Shown here one piece after another: positions 41,171 through 51,475 of a DNA stretch of 64,000 bases. The stretch's first letter is position 1. Each line of letters starts with the position of its first letter. Position numbers and translations under genes: made by a program. This DNA is from Strigamia acuminata (taxonomy: Eukaryota; Arthropoda; Chilopoda; Geophilomorpha; Linotaeniidae): assembly GCA_949358305.1 (NCBI GenBank), contig OX442314.1:43346581-43410580 (forward strand), given 5' to 3'. The notes beneath the pieces are model-generated. The model did not search any database. It was not told the origin of the DNA and saw only the letters and a list, made by a program, of their open reading frames with translations.

Positions 41171-42583
41171 AATCCGCAACCAGTTGTTAATGGCAAAGAG
41201 GATTTGGAAATTGGCATTAATTCTATTTTTTCAACCTCAATTTCAGATTTCCCAATGTCCACCGCTTCGTTGACCGCTGCTTATGCAGCCGACAAGGAAC
41301 TGCAGTCCGTTCTGCAGCACGTCCGAACTGGATGGAAATCGCATTCGCCTGACTTGGAATTATTTTTCAAGCAACGAGAATCGTTCTCAACTTATCAAAA
41401 TTTTTTATTTTTATCCGATAGGTTGGTGATTCCGTCTTCTGTTCGGCGCTCGGTTCTCATCGAACCCCACGCAGGTCATTATGGCATAGTCCGTACTAAA
41501 TCGTTGGCGCGAGCCACGGTTTGGTGGCCTGGAATCGATGCAGACATCGAGCGCACAATAAAAAATTGTGATGTTTGCCAGCGCAGCCTGCCCGACCCGC
41601 CTAAAACCAACACCATCAAGTGGCCTGTCCCAGATCAGGTGTGGGGTCGCGTGCACTTGGACTTCGCTGGTCCATTCCATAATTCGATGTTCCTGCTTGC
41701 GGTCGATGCCAAAACAAAATGGTGTGAGGTCCGCGCGATGTCAACAACCACCGCGGCTGCCACCATCGCTGTCGTGAAGTCGTGGTTCGAGTGCCACGGG
41801 TTACCGCTTCACTTCCACACGGATAACGGGCCGCAGTTTACGTTGCAAGAATTTCGAAAATTTTTGGCAGTCAACGGGATCCGGCACACTCTGTCACCGC
41901 CGTACCATCCCGCAACAAATGGCGTCGTCGAAGGCTTTGTCAAAACATTCAAGAACCAGGTAGACAAGTTGTTGGCCGTTAATTTTACATTGTCACCTGC
42001 AGTATCGCATTTTTTGGCGTCGTATCGCTCCACGCCGCACGCCACAACCAAGATCTCGCCTGCTTTAGCGTTTACTAATCGGGAAATGCGCTCACGATTA
42101 CATTTGCTCAACCCGAAACTGTTACCTGAAACTGGCCAAACTGAAACTTCACGCCACTTTGAGGTGGATGGACTTGTCTTCGCTCGAGACTATCGCGGAA
42201 CAAATCGTTGGATCCCGGGAATTATTCGTCGCAAGACATCCTCCACCACGTACGACGTTGAGGTCGCACTGGACGTCATTTGGAGCCGCCACGTGGATCA
42301 ATTACGCCCACGTGTAGCTGGTGCAAAATTGCCTCATATTGAGGGGAAAGAGAGTGGAAGTTCGCTTCTTTCTTTGCTGCCAATTCTAGATCCGACAATT
42401 CCACCGGTGAATATGAATGTTCCACCAGCTGTACCTGTGCCTACTGCAACCACAGCACCTACTGTTGCACCTCAAACCGCTGCTCCAGGTCCATGCTCCT
42501 CCTGTTCCTGTTGGCGCGCCTTTACCGCTCGCAGTTGCTGGCCCGAGTGCCGTGCCTCCACCTGCTCGCAGCCCACGTCCTAA
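41171..42583 (+). CDS. Element D pol, integrase part after in-frame TGA
   Basis: Same frame as the upstream part, open immediately after the TGA. Integrase zinc motif (EPHAGHYGIVRTK ... CDVCQRS), then LDFAGPF, HTDNGPQF and YHPATNGVVEGFVKTFK, carrying the Asp-Asp-Glu triad. A Pro/Ala/Thr-rich tail ends at 42583. Without readthrough the integrase could not be made from the same polyprotein. Confidence 0.9.
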   Translation, partial: NPQPVVNGKEDLEIGINSIFSTSISDFPMSTASLTAAYAADKELQSVLQHVRTGWKSHSPDLELFFKQRESFSTYQNFLFLSDRLVIPSSVRRSVLIEPHAGHYGIVRTKSLARATVWWPGIDADIERTIKNCDVCQRSLPDPPKTNTIKWPVPDQVWGRVHLDFAGPFHNSMFLLAVDAKTKWCEVRAMSTTTAAATIAVVKSWFECHGLPLHFHTDNGPQFTLQEFRKFLAVNGIRHTLSPPYHPATNGVVEGFVKTFKNQVDKLLAVNFTLSPAVSHFLASYRSTPHATTKISPALAFTNREMRSRLHLLNPKLLPETGQTETSRHFEVDGLVFARDYRGTNRWIPGIIRRKTSSTTYDVEVALDVIWSRHVDQLRPRVAGAKLPHIEGKESGSSLLSLLPILDPTIPPVNMNVPPAVPVPTATTAPTVAPQTAAPGPCSSCSCWRAFTARSCWPECRASTCSQPTS

Positions 42584-43160
42584 ACGTACAAGAAAGCCAA
42601 CTGACTTTTATGGCTACCCAGCGAACAAGTGATATTTTTTATGTGTTGTTTTATTGAAATTATTCCGTTTGTAGTCATGTTTAAATTTAACGTTTTTATT
42701 ATTCCATTTCTTACATTGTTCAACCGCTAGTGTAATCAATTTTGTTCTTTTACTTAACCTATGTTAGTTATTAATTTGTAATTGGTGTTTGTCCCAATTA
42801 GAAGGGATGATGAAGTGTTTGACTCCATTGGTCAATTGACCATTTTATTCTGTAATGACGCGCTGTTCGCAGCGCCACCTATTTTAACTTTTTGAATAAA
42901 CCCACTTATGTAAATTCGTAATCCAAGATGGTCGTTCCTTCGCGTACTCCAACACAATCTGCAATAATCAACTTCGAGAACACAATATTTCCAGCCATTT
43001 TTGCACAACTATGGCAGCGCCATCTATTGCCAGCGATTTTACAAACTGCAGGCGCTACAGGAATCCCTGTGCTGCAAGAATCCCTAGCGCCGACACCAGG
43101 CTCCACCACCCAACAAATCACAGCTGTGTTTGTAAAATCGTTAGCCAGGTATACAATTTT
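42584..43160. other. Flank of element D; one unassigned short ORF
   Basis: A purine run agaaggga at about 42802 is a possible polypurine tract, with an AATAAA at about 42893, so part of a 3' LTR may be here. An open stretch from ATG at 42928 (about 75 residues to a gtatac donor-like site near 43149) matches nothing I recognise. Confidence 0.35.
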
Positions 43161-43169
43161 AATTTTTAT

Positions 43170-43455
43170 ACCGCGCGGTATTAGAGGCCCGCGAGCTATT
43201 TCAAACCCAGCATCGGCCGATTGGCCGATGCTGGGTTTTTTGAACGTATCGGCAACGAAAAACAGCTAAAAGTGTGACAATTGAGACGTTTTTCATACGT
43301 TTCGGTAATTTTCTGCCGAAACGTATGCAAAACGTGTCATTTGTCATCCTTTTTTTGCACATTTCGGGCCTCCAATTGAATACCCGCGCGCAATTAGAGG
43401 TCCGCGGGCTATTAGAGGCCCGCGTAGTAATCGATAATATACGGTATTTTTAAAT
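43170..43455. repeat. Palindrome-rich repeat (MITE-like)
   Basis: A perfect 15-bp inverted repeat around a 4-nt loop at about 43204-43237 (AACCCAGCATCGGCC, loop gatt, complement). A second inverted repeat follows at about 43292-43326 (CATACGTTTCGG/CCGAAACGTATG, extended beyond a one-base interruption). ATTAGAGG(C/T)CCGCG occurs three times (about 43179, 43393 and 43411). The edges ataccg and cggtat suggest a short inverted-repeat transposon. Confidence 0.45.
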
Positions 43456-43739
43456 TTTAATTTTCGTCGTTTTTAGACATCGATGGAAGGTCTGACAGGA
43501 GTGATATGGGTGTTCGATCTAGGCCTGTGCGCCGAAATCGGAAACTTCAATTTGTGCATCAGATTGGCTAACCGATTTATTTTTAGTCCAATGATCGCAG
43601 AATACGTCTGCGATTTTGATCGCAGCTAATCCGTTGACTTCAAAATCGTTTTGTGATGCAATTAATTACAGCGAAATCCTTGAAAAGCTGTTAGACACGG
43701 TTATGTCATTTACAAACACCTTTGCTAATCAAGTTTGCC

Positions 43740-44242
43740 TCGAAGCTTACCGTTAAAATGGATTGGATTTAGTGAAATTGATGGATTCAGTGGAGCGTTT
43801 GGCCGAAATCAAACAAACAGGTGACTCCAGATTCCATGACAATGTACAAGAAGTTAATTCATTTGTTTTATTTTTTTATATTTTTAGAAACTTATTTTCT
43901 TTCAGATGCCTAACTTGCAACCATGGAATGTCTTTCGGCGAAGTCAGTTATTTTAATTTTATACTTTTTCTTCTAATTTTACTACTACTCGGTCTGCCAT
44001 GCAGCCATCTTTTAGTTGCGTCCATGTTTCCGACTAAGTTCAAGGTTTATAACTGTGAATAATCTAGGCACCGTTCGAAAAGTGCCATCTGCTAAAACAC
44101 TTGAAGCCCTAGGAAGATGGTGTAAATTGACTCTCGTAAAAATCATTAATTTGGAGCCGCAATCAGTAACCAAGATCCCTATCATGACTCATATTTGCAC
44201 CCATTTATTTGAAACTAAGATGCCTGAATGTGTTTGGATGTA
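43740..44242 (+). other. Unassigned open stretches
   Basis: Two short open segments: about 43760-43840, ending at a gtacaa donor-like site, and 44060-44242, which ends TKMPECVWM at a TAA. An acceptor-like tctttcag at about 43907 lies between. Codon content looks protein-like but I recognise no family, and there is no complete gene model. Confidence 0.25.
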
Positions 44243-44260
44243 ATAAAAATTCTAGAATAA

Positions 44261-44708
44261 GGGGCCATCCATAAATTACGTAACTCCTTATGGGGCGGAG
44301 GGGGTTTCAAATTTTGTTACGGGTTGTTATGACGGGGGAGGGTGGGATATGCGTTATGCAATAATGTTATGTAACTTATTGAAAATTTGAATATTTCACA
44401 TAAATAATTGCTTCATGATTTATTATTCTTTTTTTTCCTTGGGAAGATGAAGATTCAAGTCGAAATATTCATTTTAACAATTATTAACAAAAATTAAGTG
44501 TAAAAATGTATAAAATTTTAAAAATAGTCTATTTAAAAAAAAAATTGAAAATATTAAATTTGTATTTAATATCTAAGTTGGGGGAGGGTAATATCAAAAT
44601 TGTTACGTAATTTTCTAGGAGGGTTTGTGGATTTGTTACGACCTTGTTACAGAGGGGGGGGGGGGGTCTAAAAATCCAAAAATTAACGTTACGTAATTTA
44701 TGGAGTGA
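44261..44708. mobile_element. MITE with CCATAAATTACGTAAC inverted termini
   Basis: Starts ggggccatccataaattacg and ends acgtaatttatggagtg. The inner TCCATAAATTACGTAAC and its complement form the terminal inverted repeats. The interior repeats TTACG and G-rich runs (gggcggaggggg, and a 12-base G run near 44655) and has no ORF. Similar termini are common in insect genomes. Confidence 0.6.
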
Positions 44709-44791
44709 AACTTAGTTTTGGATATTAAAAAATAAGATTGAGGGGCTGAACATTTTATAACAGGTATGAACGGAAATATACTAAAACTATT

Positions 44792-45049
44792 ACCGTATTT
44801 TACCCTATTAAGAGTCGCCCTTGAATCGTAGCTGCCCTCGAATTGTAGCCGCAGCTAAGACACCAAGAATACTGTATTTTTGCAAAAGTACGGTATTTTT
44901 TCCAAACGATGAACGTACGCTTCATTCGTGACGTTCAGACTTTTTGTTACATTAAACAAATATAAGAAAACAAAAAACCAAAATTGTAATTGCTGACAAA
45001 AATGGCAGTTTCGATTAAAAGCCGCAGGTCTTAATCGATAAAATACGGT
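44792..45049. mobile_element. MITE with ACCGTATTTTA inverted termini
   Basis: 258 bp. The left end is accgtattttaccctattaa and the right end ttaatcgataaaatacggt, which pair over about 20 bases with a few mismatches. The interior holds a near-repeat gtagctgccctcgaattgta. No ORF. Confidence 0.55.
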
Positions 45050-45366
45050 TTACATGGTCTGATTAATCAATTCAGCTTCAGTTACTATTTCTTAAAAATT
45101 CAGTATGAATTGAAGTTTTTGTCCCTTTCAAGTGAATCTGTTGATTTTCTTGGCTTTTTTAATCCATAATATACATTAAAAATATAAAATTTACCACACT
45201 TAAAGCAGTGTCGGAGCGTTTTTATCAAAAGTAAATAGATATAAACGTCTATCGTTCGGGCATGAAAAATGACAAAAAAACGTAAAAAAAAATAAGCTCA
45301 AATGTACAATGTGAGGACGGATAACAATTGATGAATCTTTCTTGTGATAAAAATTTGTGCGGATAT

Positions 45367-46804
45367 TCAAGCGATGGCGGTTGAATTTGATCCCTTTATG
45401 GACGGAGTTGTTGGTCGAGAAGAATGCATCGAGTGCATGGAATGCATCGAGTGGTGAGTCGTGTTCAAACTGCTCATTGTTCCCATCTGCAAACAAAATA
45501 AGAGATGTAATTTTGAGCAAATAAACTACGATGTAACGTACTTTTAATTTTGCCATGTCTTCTAATCGCGTTATTGTTTTCAATTCAGTGTAATTGGAGT
45601 GAACGACCAACCAAAAGAATACGTTTGTTCCGATGATTAGGATCCAAATAATAAGCATGCTGACATGATAACCAAACAATAAGTCCTATAAACATTGAAA
45701 ATAAATTTAATTAATTAATCACAGTTTGTGAAATTAAATTTCCGAGGTCTTACATTCACTACCGAACTGAATAAGATGGCGAGAACTCTCCACGAAGTGA
45801 ATATAATCATTAAAATCAACCAGGGTTGAAAACGTCGTTCGTGTTCCTAAAAGATAATTTTTTTTTTATAAATTTTTGCCAATTGTAAAATCGATGACGC
45901 ATCAAACTCTATTCACAACGTTCAGTAAATTACTGAATGTTGTGCTAACAGTGCTAATAACAAATTTTGATTTTTAAATTTTTAAATTCATTTTTATTCT
46001 ATTTCTTGGTAAATTGTTTGTTTTTGTCTACGAAATAAAACGCATTCAAACAAATTCGTTGTTTGTGAAATAAATTTTCAAATATTTTCAAATATTGTTT
46101 GACTATTTAGCATCAAATCATCGATAAAATCGCATTTTCTTCTAATTTTTCCTTAATTGTTCGCTAGTAATTAGCAAAACATAAAATAAGTGCAATTTTT
46201 GCTTTGCTAATTTCGTTTTAGATGACACTTCGTCTCCCACAACAAAAATAAAAACGAAAATTACTCGTCTCAATCCCAAAAGCAAAATAAACGACGTAAA
46301 CAACAACGGAATCGCCACCAACAGCGACAACACAGCACACGCCAACAAAGTCCGCCGAACTACAAAAAAATAACAACAAAACAAAATAAACAAAACAAAA
46401 CAAATCAACCATTTTATATTAATAACATTCCATACCGTGAGCATTTCCGGAATAAACAAAATCAAAACTTATCACATAGTAACCGAAATGTGTGTCACCC
46501 GGCTCCGCCATAGCCAGGCAGTATGTGTCGAAAATGGACAGGGCGATTGTAAACAATGCCACAAACTAAAACAATGAGAAATTAGTCGTCATAATTAGTT
46601 GGTTTGATTTTTTTTTCACGTAATTCTCAACTCATGTAAACTTACAATGGAGTAGAGGGAGGCGATGTAGCTGCCTTTTTGGAGATCGATGCAAAATGCG
46701 TCATTTAAGAGCGGTTTTTTCGTGCTCCGTTGGGTCCTGCCTGTCTTGCTGCTCGCTAGAGATCGGGAACTTTTTGATAAAGTAGCGACTTTGGTCGTAG
46801 ACAT
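45367..46804 (-). CDS. Four-transmembrane protein (pasiflora/LAPTM-like tetraspan)
   Basis: Six exons on the minus strand: 46804-46646, 46565-46436, 46359-46265, 45846-45754, 45685-45542, 45486-45367; 246 residues. All junctions are GT..AG and phases agree; introns are 55-80 nt except one of 418. An N-terminal Ser/Lys/Thr-rich cytosolic segment is followed by CIDLQKGSYIASLYSIV leading into TM1. TM2 is in exon 3 (LLACAVLSLLVAIPLLFTSF), TM3 in exon 4 and TM4 in exon 5 (MLIIWILIIGTNVFFWLVV). The loop between TM1 and TM2 has a conserved-looking DTYCLAMAEPGD. The C-terminus is Ser/His/Met-rich. The layout fits small arthropod four-TM proteins such as the pasiflora group or LAPTM-like proteins; the exact family is uncertain. 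Confidence 0.75.
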
Positions 46805-47205
46805 TGTTTGATGCCACTAGGCGGTGGCTTGGACGGAGGAAGAGATGTGTGATGAGCGAGCACGGCCACCTGGTTTGGTGAGATTCAAGGCCTGTTTGAA
46901 TGGAAGTGAACCGGTCGGGATCGGGGGGATCAGGATGTAGCTGGGAAAGGGTTGGCCGTCTCAGATGGCGCTTTCTGAGAGGCGGTTTCAAAGAGAAGTC
47001 GGGTGTCGGAGGTGCGGTGTCGAAGGGATTATGGGTTCAGGGGACTCAGAGTACTTTTTAGAAAGGGAAAAAATTGGTAAATGCATTTTTTTGGAAAATA
47101 GATTAATTTTGAGGTGAAAAAATTGCTTTTTCACGCAAAATAATGCATTTTTCAGTGAAGTAATACGTTTTACGTTTACATGTAAAAAAAATGTAATTTC
47201 AGACG

Positions 47206-47600
47206 ATAAAATTTATTTTCGGATGAAAAAATGTCTTTTCGGACGAAAAAATGTATTTTTTGGATGAAAAAACGTATTTTGGGACGACAAAACGTATTTT
47301 TCGGACGAAAAAATTTATTTTTCGGACGAAAAAATGTATTTTTTGGACGAAAAAATGTATTTTTCGGACGAAAAAATGTATTTTCGGACGAAAAAATGTA
47401 TTTTCGGACGAAAAAATGTATTTTCGGACGAAAAAATGTATTTTCGGACGAAAAAATGTATTTTCGGACGAAAAAATGTATTTTCGGACGAAAAAATGTA
47501 TTTTCGGACGAAAAAATGTATTCTTGGATGAAAAAACGTATTTTGGGACGAAAAAATGTATTTGCAGACGAAAAAATGTATTTTCGGTCAAAAAAATGCA
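47206..47600. repeat. 20-bp minisatellite
   Basis: About 19 tandem copies of ttttcggacgaaaaaatgta with minor variants (some with a base inserted or tttttgg starts). The central eight copies (about 47370-47520) are nearly perfect. Both strands stay open across it because of the unit, giving spurious repetitive ORFs. It lies about 220 bases before the aspartylglucosaminidase start. Confidence 0.9.
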
Positions 47601-47819
47601 CCATAAATTTTCAATTGGATTTAAATCTGGACTGTTTGCAGGCCAGATTAATAATTATTGCTCTTGCATTTTTCTCGCGCTGTAAATTATTCTCATATCA
47701 AACACAACACGTCACTTTATCTCGACTGAAAAATCCAAATAAATTAATATTTAAATGCTTAAATCTTTTATTTCTCACTAGATGGCGTAACCAACCGGAA
47801 TTTGACAATGTAAACAAAA

Positions 47820-50800
47820 ATGGCCTTCAGTGGTGAGAAGCCGCTTCGTTTTCTTTCTCTTTTCGCTGTCCTTTCCTCGGTTTTAACCGATTCAAATCAC
47901 CTACCATCCAACAATAACGCGTGGCCAATTGTTGTGAACACTTGGGCATTTCAAGAAGCAGCAGAAACCGGTAAGAGAAATAAAATATAAGGAAATAACA
48001 AACAGGAAAAATATAAAACATGAAACGAGATGGATTTGAAATATCACGCGTACAAGGAAACAACAAAACGGATGATAACAACTCGGAAATACACATCCGA
48101 CGATTTTAGCATGAAAAATGCAATTCTCCACTAATCTTTCCAAGTTTATCGAGTTCACATTCTTTCCACTTATCAATTTCGATTCGACTTTGACTTTACC
48201 TCACGTGCCAATCAGAATCCATTGAGAAATAAGTTCAAGTCAAAGGAGGAAGATGCACAGAAATTGGTTTTCAAAAATATTGTTGCGTATATACTTTAGG
48301 CTTCACGTAACCCATTTGTTAAAATGGAATATATTTCCCACAAATTCTTTTTTTTTTAATTTTTCCAGCTTGGTCTATTTTGAGGCAAAATGGTTCGGCT
48401 TTAGACGCCGTAGAGAAAGGATGTGCCATGTGCCAACAGTTGCAGTGCGACGGAACAGTGGGCTACGGTGGCAGTCCGGACGAAAATGGAGAAACGACAC
48501 TCGACGCCATGATAATGGATGGGTAAACAAAACAAAAAACACTTTCTTGTTTGTTTCTTTCTTTCTTATATCTAACAACAACAAAATAAGTTTACTGGAC
48601 ATGGACAGCGAGACTAAGCATTCCTAATTATTCCACTCTTTCTGTTAGTATTCAACAATATTAGGGTATTCATGTGTGGAAGTACAAAAGTATTGTTGTA
48701 TTTATTTACGGATTGCAATTAACGACCCCCCTGAAATAACGGGTTTTTTCCCCCGAAAATATTTGTTTGGCCCTCCCAAATAAAACTAAGAAGGAAAATC
48801 TACTTAGTCCCCCAAAAAACATTTTTGGACCCCCTAAAAACGGAATTCATCCCCAAACAGAAATATCAAAAAATCATTCAATTACCCCCCAAAATAAGCA
48901 TAATACATGGCAGTTATTGCACTACAAGTGCCTTTTTAGCCTTAGACGGCCTGCCACGTTTCCTTTTTCTCCTAGAAGAACATTTTTCGCCTCAAGCGGA
49001 ACAGAGTATAGCTTCTCACCAATCGCTATACCTAAAATGTGTCTACACAGTACACACGTAGGTCTTAAAAAAAATTGGACATGTGCAAGTCCCTTTGTCC
49101 CATTTGTTATTTTCTATGGTAACAAGCTATAAACTATTCTTCGACTGTATGTAGGTATCGAAGTGGCGCCAATTTTTAAGGTCAACCTGTCGTATGTACT
49201 TGTCGATGTCATTTTCGCGCAGTGTCTTTTTCATAGCAGGAACAAAGAAATACCGCTTAGTGTCTTCTTCTATCCTGATTTTAATTACTGGCAACGACCG
49301 CTTCCAGTTATAAGCCTCCGTGATCTGTTTAAGAGTAAGCTTAGGGGTGCGGGCAAACAGTTTGGCGTTTACACAATCGGGTTTTTGCTCGCTAGACCAA
49401 TTGCGCACCATTTCTTTTAAAATTGGGATAAAACGGTGCATGGGCTGTCGATTACGGAATGTGTGGTGTTAGTGCAGGGAGATCCTACGTGCCAACCACA
49501 GAACCGGGGTACGTACGTGCGACCTATCGAGGCTTAAATACCTTGTATTGGGGGGGTTTAGGAAAATGGGGGGGAATCTTGTTTAAAAGGGGGTGAAGTG
49601 GATATTTTTGGGGGGTGGGGAGTATTTCATTCTATTTTGCGGGGGAAATCAGAGTTTTTGGGGGGCGTTTTATTATTGGCCTTTATTTACATTTTAATCT
49701 TTTTGTGTCTTTTTCGTTTGGTTTTATTCCATCTTTAATTCCATAGGGTGACTCACAAAGCTGGAGCAGTGGGTGCACTAAGGAGGATAAAAAATGCCAT
49801 TTCGGTCGCTAGACACGTCATGGAGTACACTGACCACACCATGTTAGTAGGAGACCAAGGTTAGTGCAGAATCAAAATATTTTTGGCCACCAGTATGCGA
49901 CTCTTGCCAACCTCTTCGTGGCAACGATTCCAGGGTGTCCCGACTCCCGAAAGCAACTGCTGTAGTGCACGTTGATGGTTTCATGGTGGTATTGGGTTTA
50001 CCGACCTCTTATTCAAACGCAATGTGATAACTTCAACTGCAACAATGCCACAACCAAGGACTCTCTATTTGCAGCCACTCACTTCGCAGTTGCAATGGGA
50101 TTTCCGACGGAAAGTCTAAGCACCAACGCATCAATTGACAAATGGAACAAGTGGAAAGAGGAAAATTGTCAACCCAACTATTGGCTAGTGAGTGAAAACT
50201 TATTCCTTTATATCCACAACAACAACAACCACCGAGTTGAAATTTTTAGTCGTAAAAATTGTAATTCCACTCTTCCGGAAAACTGATCGCGTAAACGTGC
50301 AAGAGAAATGCTGGTCTTTTGCTTTACTTCATTTTGCGAGTGTTTGGACGGATGTCACTGGGTCAGGAGAGGGCCACGAGGCGCTCGACGCAACACACAC
50401 TATTAAAACTACGTACAAGAGACACAAGTGGCTTGCGCTGCAGGGTAGTGATCAGCGCGCAGGGGCAGCTGGTCACAATTTAATTAATTTTTTTTTCATC
50501 AGAACGTTTCGCCAGATCCCACGGCTCAATGCGGCCCTTACCATCCTGAAATATCACCAAAGGCGCTCCACCATTGCGGAGAAGAGCAAAAACAAAAGAT
50601 ACGGTCGGGCCACGACACAATCGGAATGGTTGCCATCGACGTCGCTGGACGTGTTGCTGCAGGAACCTCGACTAACGGACTCATTCACAAAATACCGGGG
50701 TATTGAACCCAAGACGAAATTTCGGTCATTAACTCGCCGATTTATAAACCATTGTTTTTTTCAGACGAGTCGGTGACTCGCCCATAATCGGTTCGGGCGC

Positions 50801-51176
50801 GTACTGCGATAAAGACGTCGGTGCAGCAGCTGGCACAGGCGATGGCGACGTCATGATGCGATTTTTACCGAGGTAAATGAATCGCACTAGGGGCGACGCG
50901 ATGCAAAGTAAGGAAAAATGATGCGGATCGATTTGGGTTTTTAGTTACCAAGCAGTTGAGAACATGAAAAACGGAATGAGCCCGAGAGAAGCGGCGGAAG
51001 AGGCGATCAAGAGGATCATTTCTTATCACGTAGACTTCTCGGGAGCCGTCGTCGCCCTGAATATGAAAGGCGAATATGGCGCTGCCTGCTACGGAATGAA
51101 ATACTTCCCATACGTCGTGAGTGGGAATGAGATTTCCGACGAGCAAATTATTGTTCGCGCAAAATGTCTTTTCTAA
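47820..51176 (+). CDS. AGA: N4-(beta-N-acetylglucosaminyl)-L-asparaginase (aspartylglucosaminidase)
   Basis: Lysosomal Ntn-hydrolase that cleaves the GlcNAc-Asn bond in glycoprotein breakdown. Seven exons: 47820-47970, 48369-48522, 49747-49859, 50075-50187, 50503-50699, 50765-50872, 50945-51176; 355 residues, close to the human enzyme. Signal peptide at residues 1-24. Family motifs: [65 protein letters not shown] and GHDTIGMVA, whose Thr (about 216) is the autocleavage and nucleophile residue. GTSTNG and [15 protein letters not shown] bind substrate. The precursor should self-cleave before that Thr into alpha and beta chains. Introns 1-4 are 398, 1224, 215 and 315 nt; introns 2 and 4 hold transposon sequence. 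Confidence 0.95.
48725..49680. mobile_element. Insertion with C-rich inverted ends in AGA intron 2
   Basis: The left side (48725-48890) is built of repeated CCCCC plus A-rich units (cccccaaaaaacatttttgg). The right side (49550-49680) has the complementary GGGGG plus T-rich units, giving foldback-type inverted ends. Between them the minus strand encodes an AT-hook-like [14 protein letters not shown] (about 48925-48970) and a 104-residue Lys-rich frame (49441-49127) of unknown family. Probably a small DNA transposon remnant; family unknown. Confidence 0.5.
50337..50478 (+). repeat. Dispersed LTR-like repeat fragment in AGA intron 4
   Basis: Contains gacggatgtcactgggtcag, cgacgcaacacacactatta and gtgatcagcgcgcaggggca. 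These are shared with copies at about 56050-56515 and in part at 37455-37870, 57585-57655 and 58775-58865. Confidence 0.65.
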
Positions 51177-51475
51177 ATCACACATTTCCACAAAATAATG
51201 AAATAATAATAATAATAAATAAATTTTTTGTTTTAAATTTTAATTTTTTTTTTTTTTTTTTTTTTAAATTTAAAATTTTATATTTTTATATTTTTTGTTC
51301 AAATAAACAACACGATTCGTATATCTTCGCGTCGTTAACGTGTTTTAAAGCACGTCAATGCGACGTGACTCGTAATACATTGTATATAAAGATTGATTAT
51401 CAATCATTTGTTCATTCGCTGTGGAAAGACATTAATCGACACGTCAACGTGAAAATATATTTTCCAAACATCGCA

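Larger units (their letters stand above)
38525..42583 (+). mobile_element. Ty3/gypsy retrotransposon D (gag-pol, one in-frame stop)
   Basis: The coding part spans 38525-42583 in one reading frame, interrupted only by TGA at 41168-41170. No matching LTR pair was found: the roughly 500 bases upstream and downstream do not repeat each other by eye, so the 5' LTR seems lost or truncated. The boundaries given are those of the coding region only. Confidence 0.85.

Noticed and set aside
43204-43237. Rho-independent-type terminator
   Set aside because: The hairpin plus T run looks bacterial, but all surrounding genes are spliced eukaryotic genes. A transposon palindrome is more likely.
47370-47520. 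CRISPR-like array
   Set aside because: Units are directly adjacent with no unique spacers, in a eukaryotic genome.
47176-47836. Repetitive ORFs on both strands (FFRPK and DEKMYFRTKK units)
   Set aside because: Products of the 20-bp minisatellite, whose unit contains no stop in several frames.
51164-51475. N-terminal extension of transportin-3
   Set aside because: The in-frame upstream part translates AT-rich and poly-T sequence (long Phe runs), and the family N-terminus matches from 51476.
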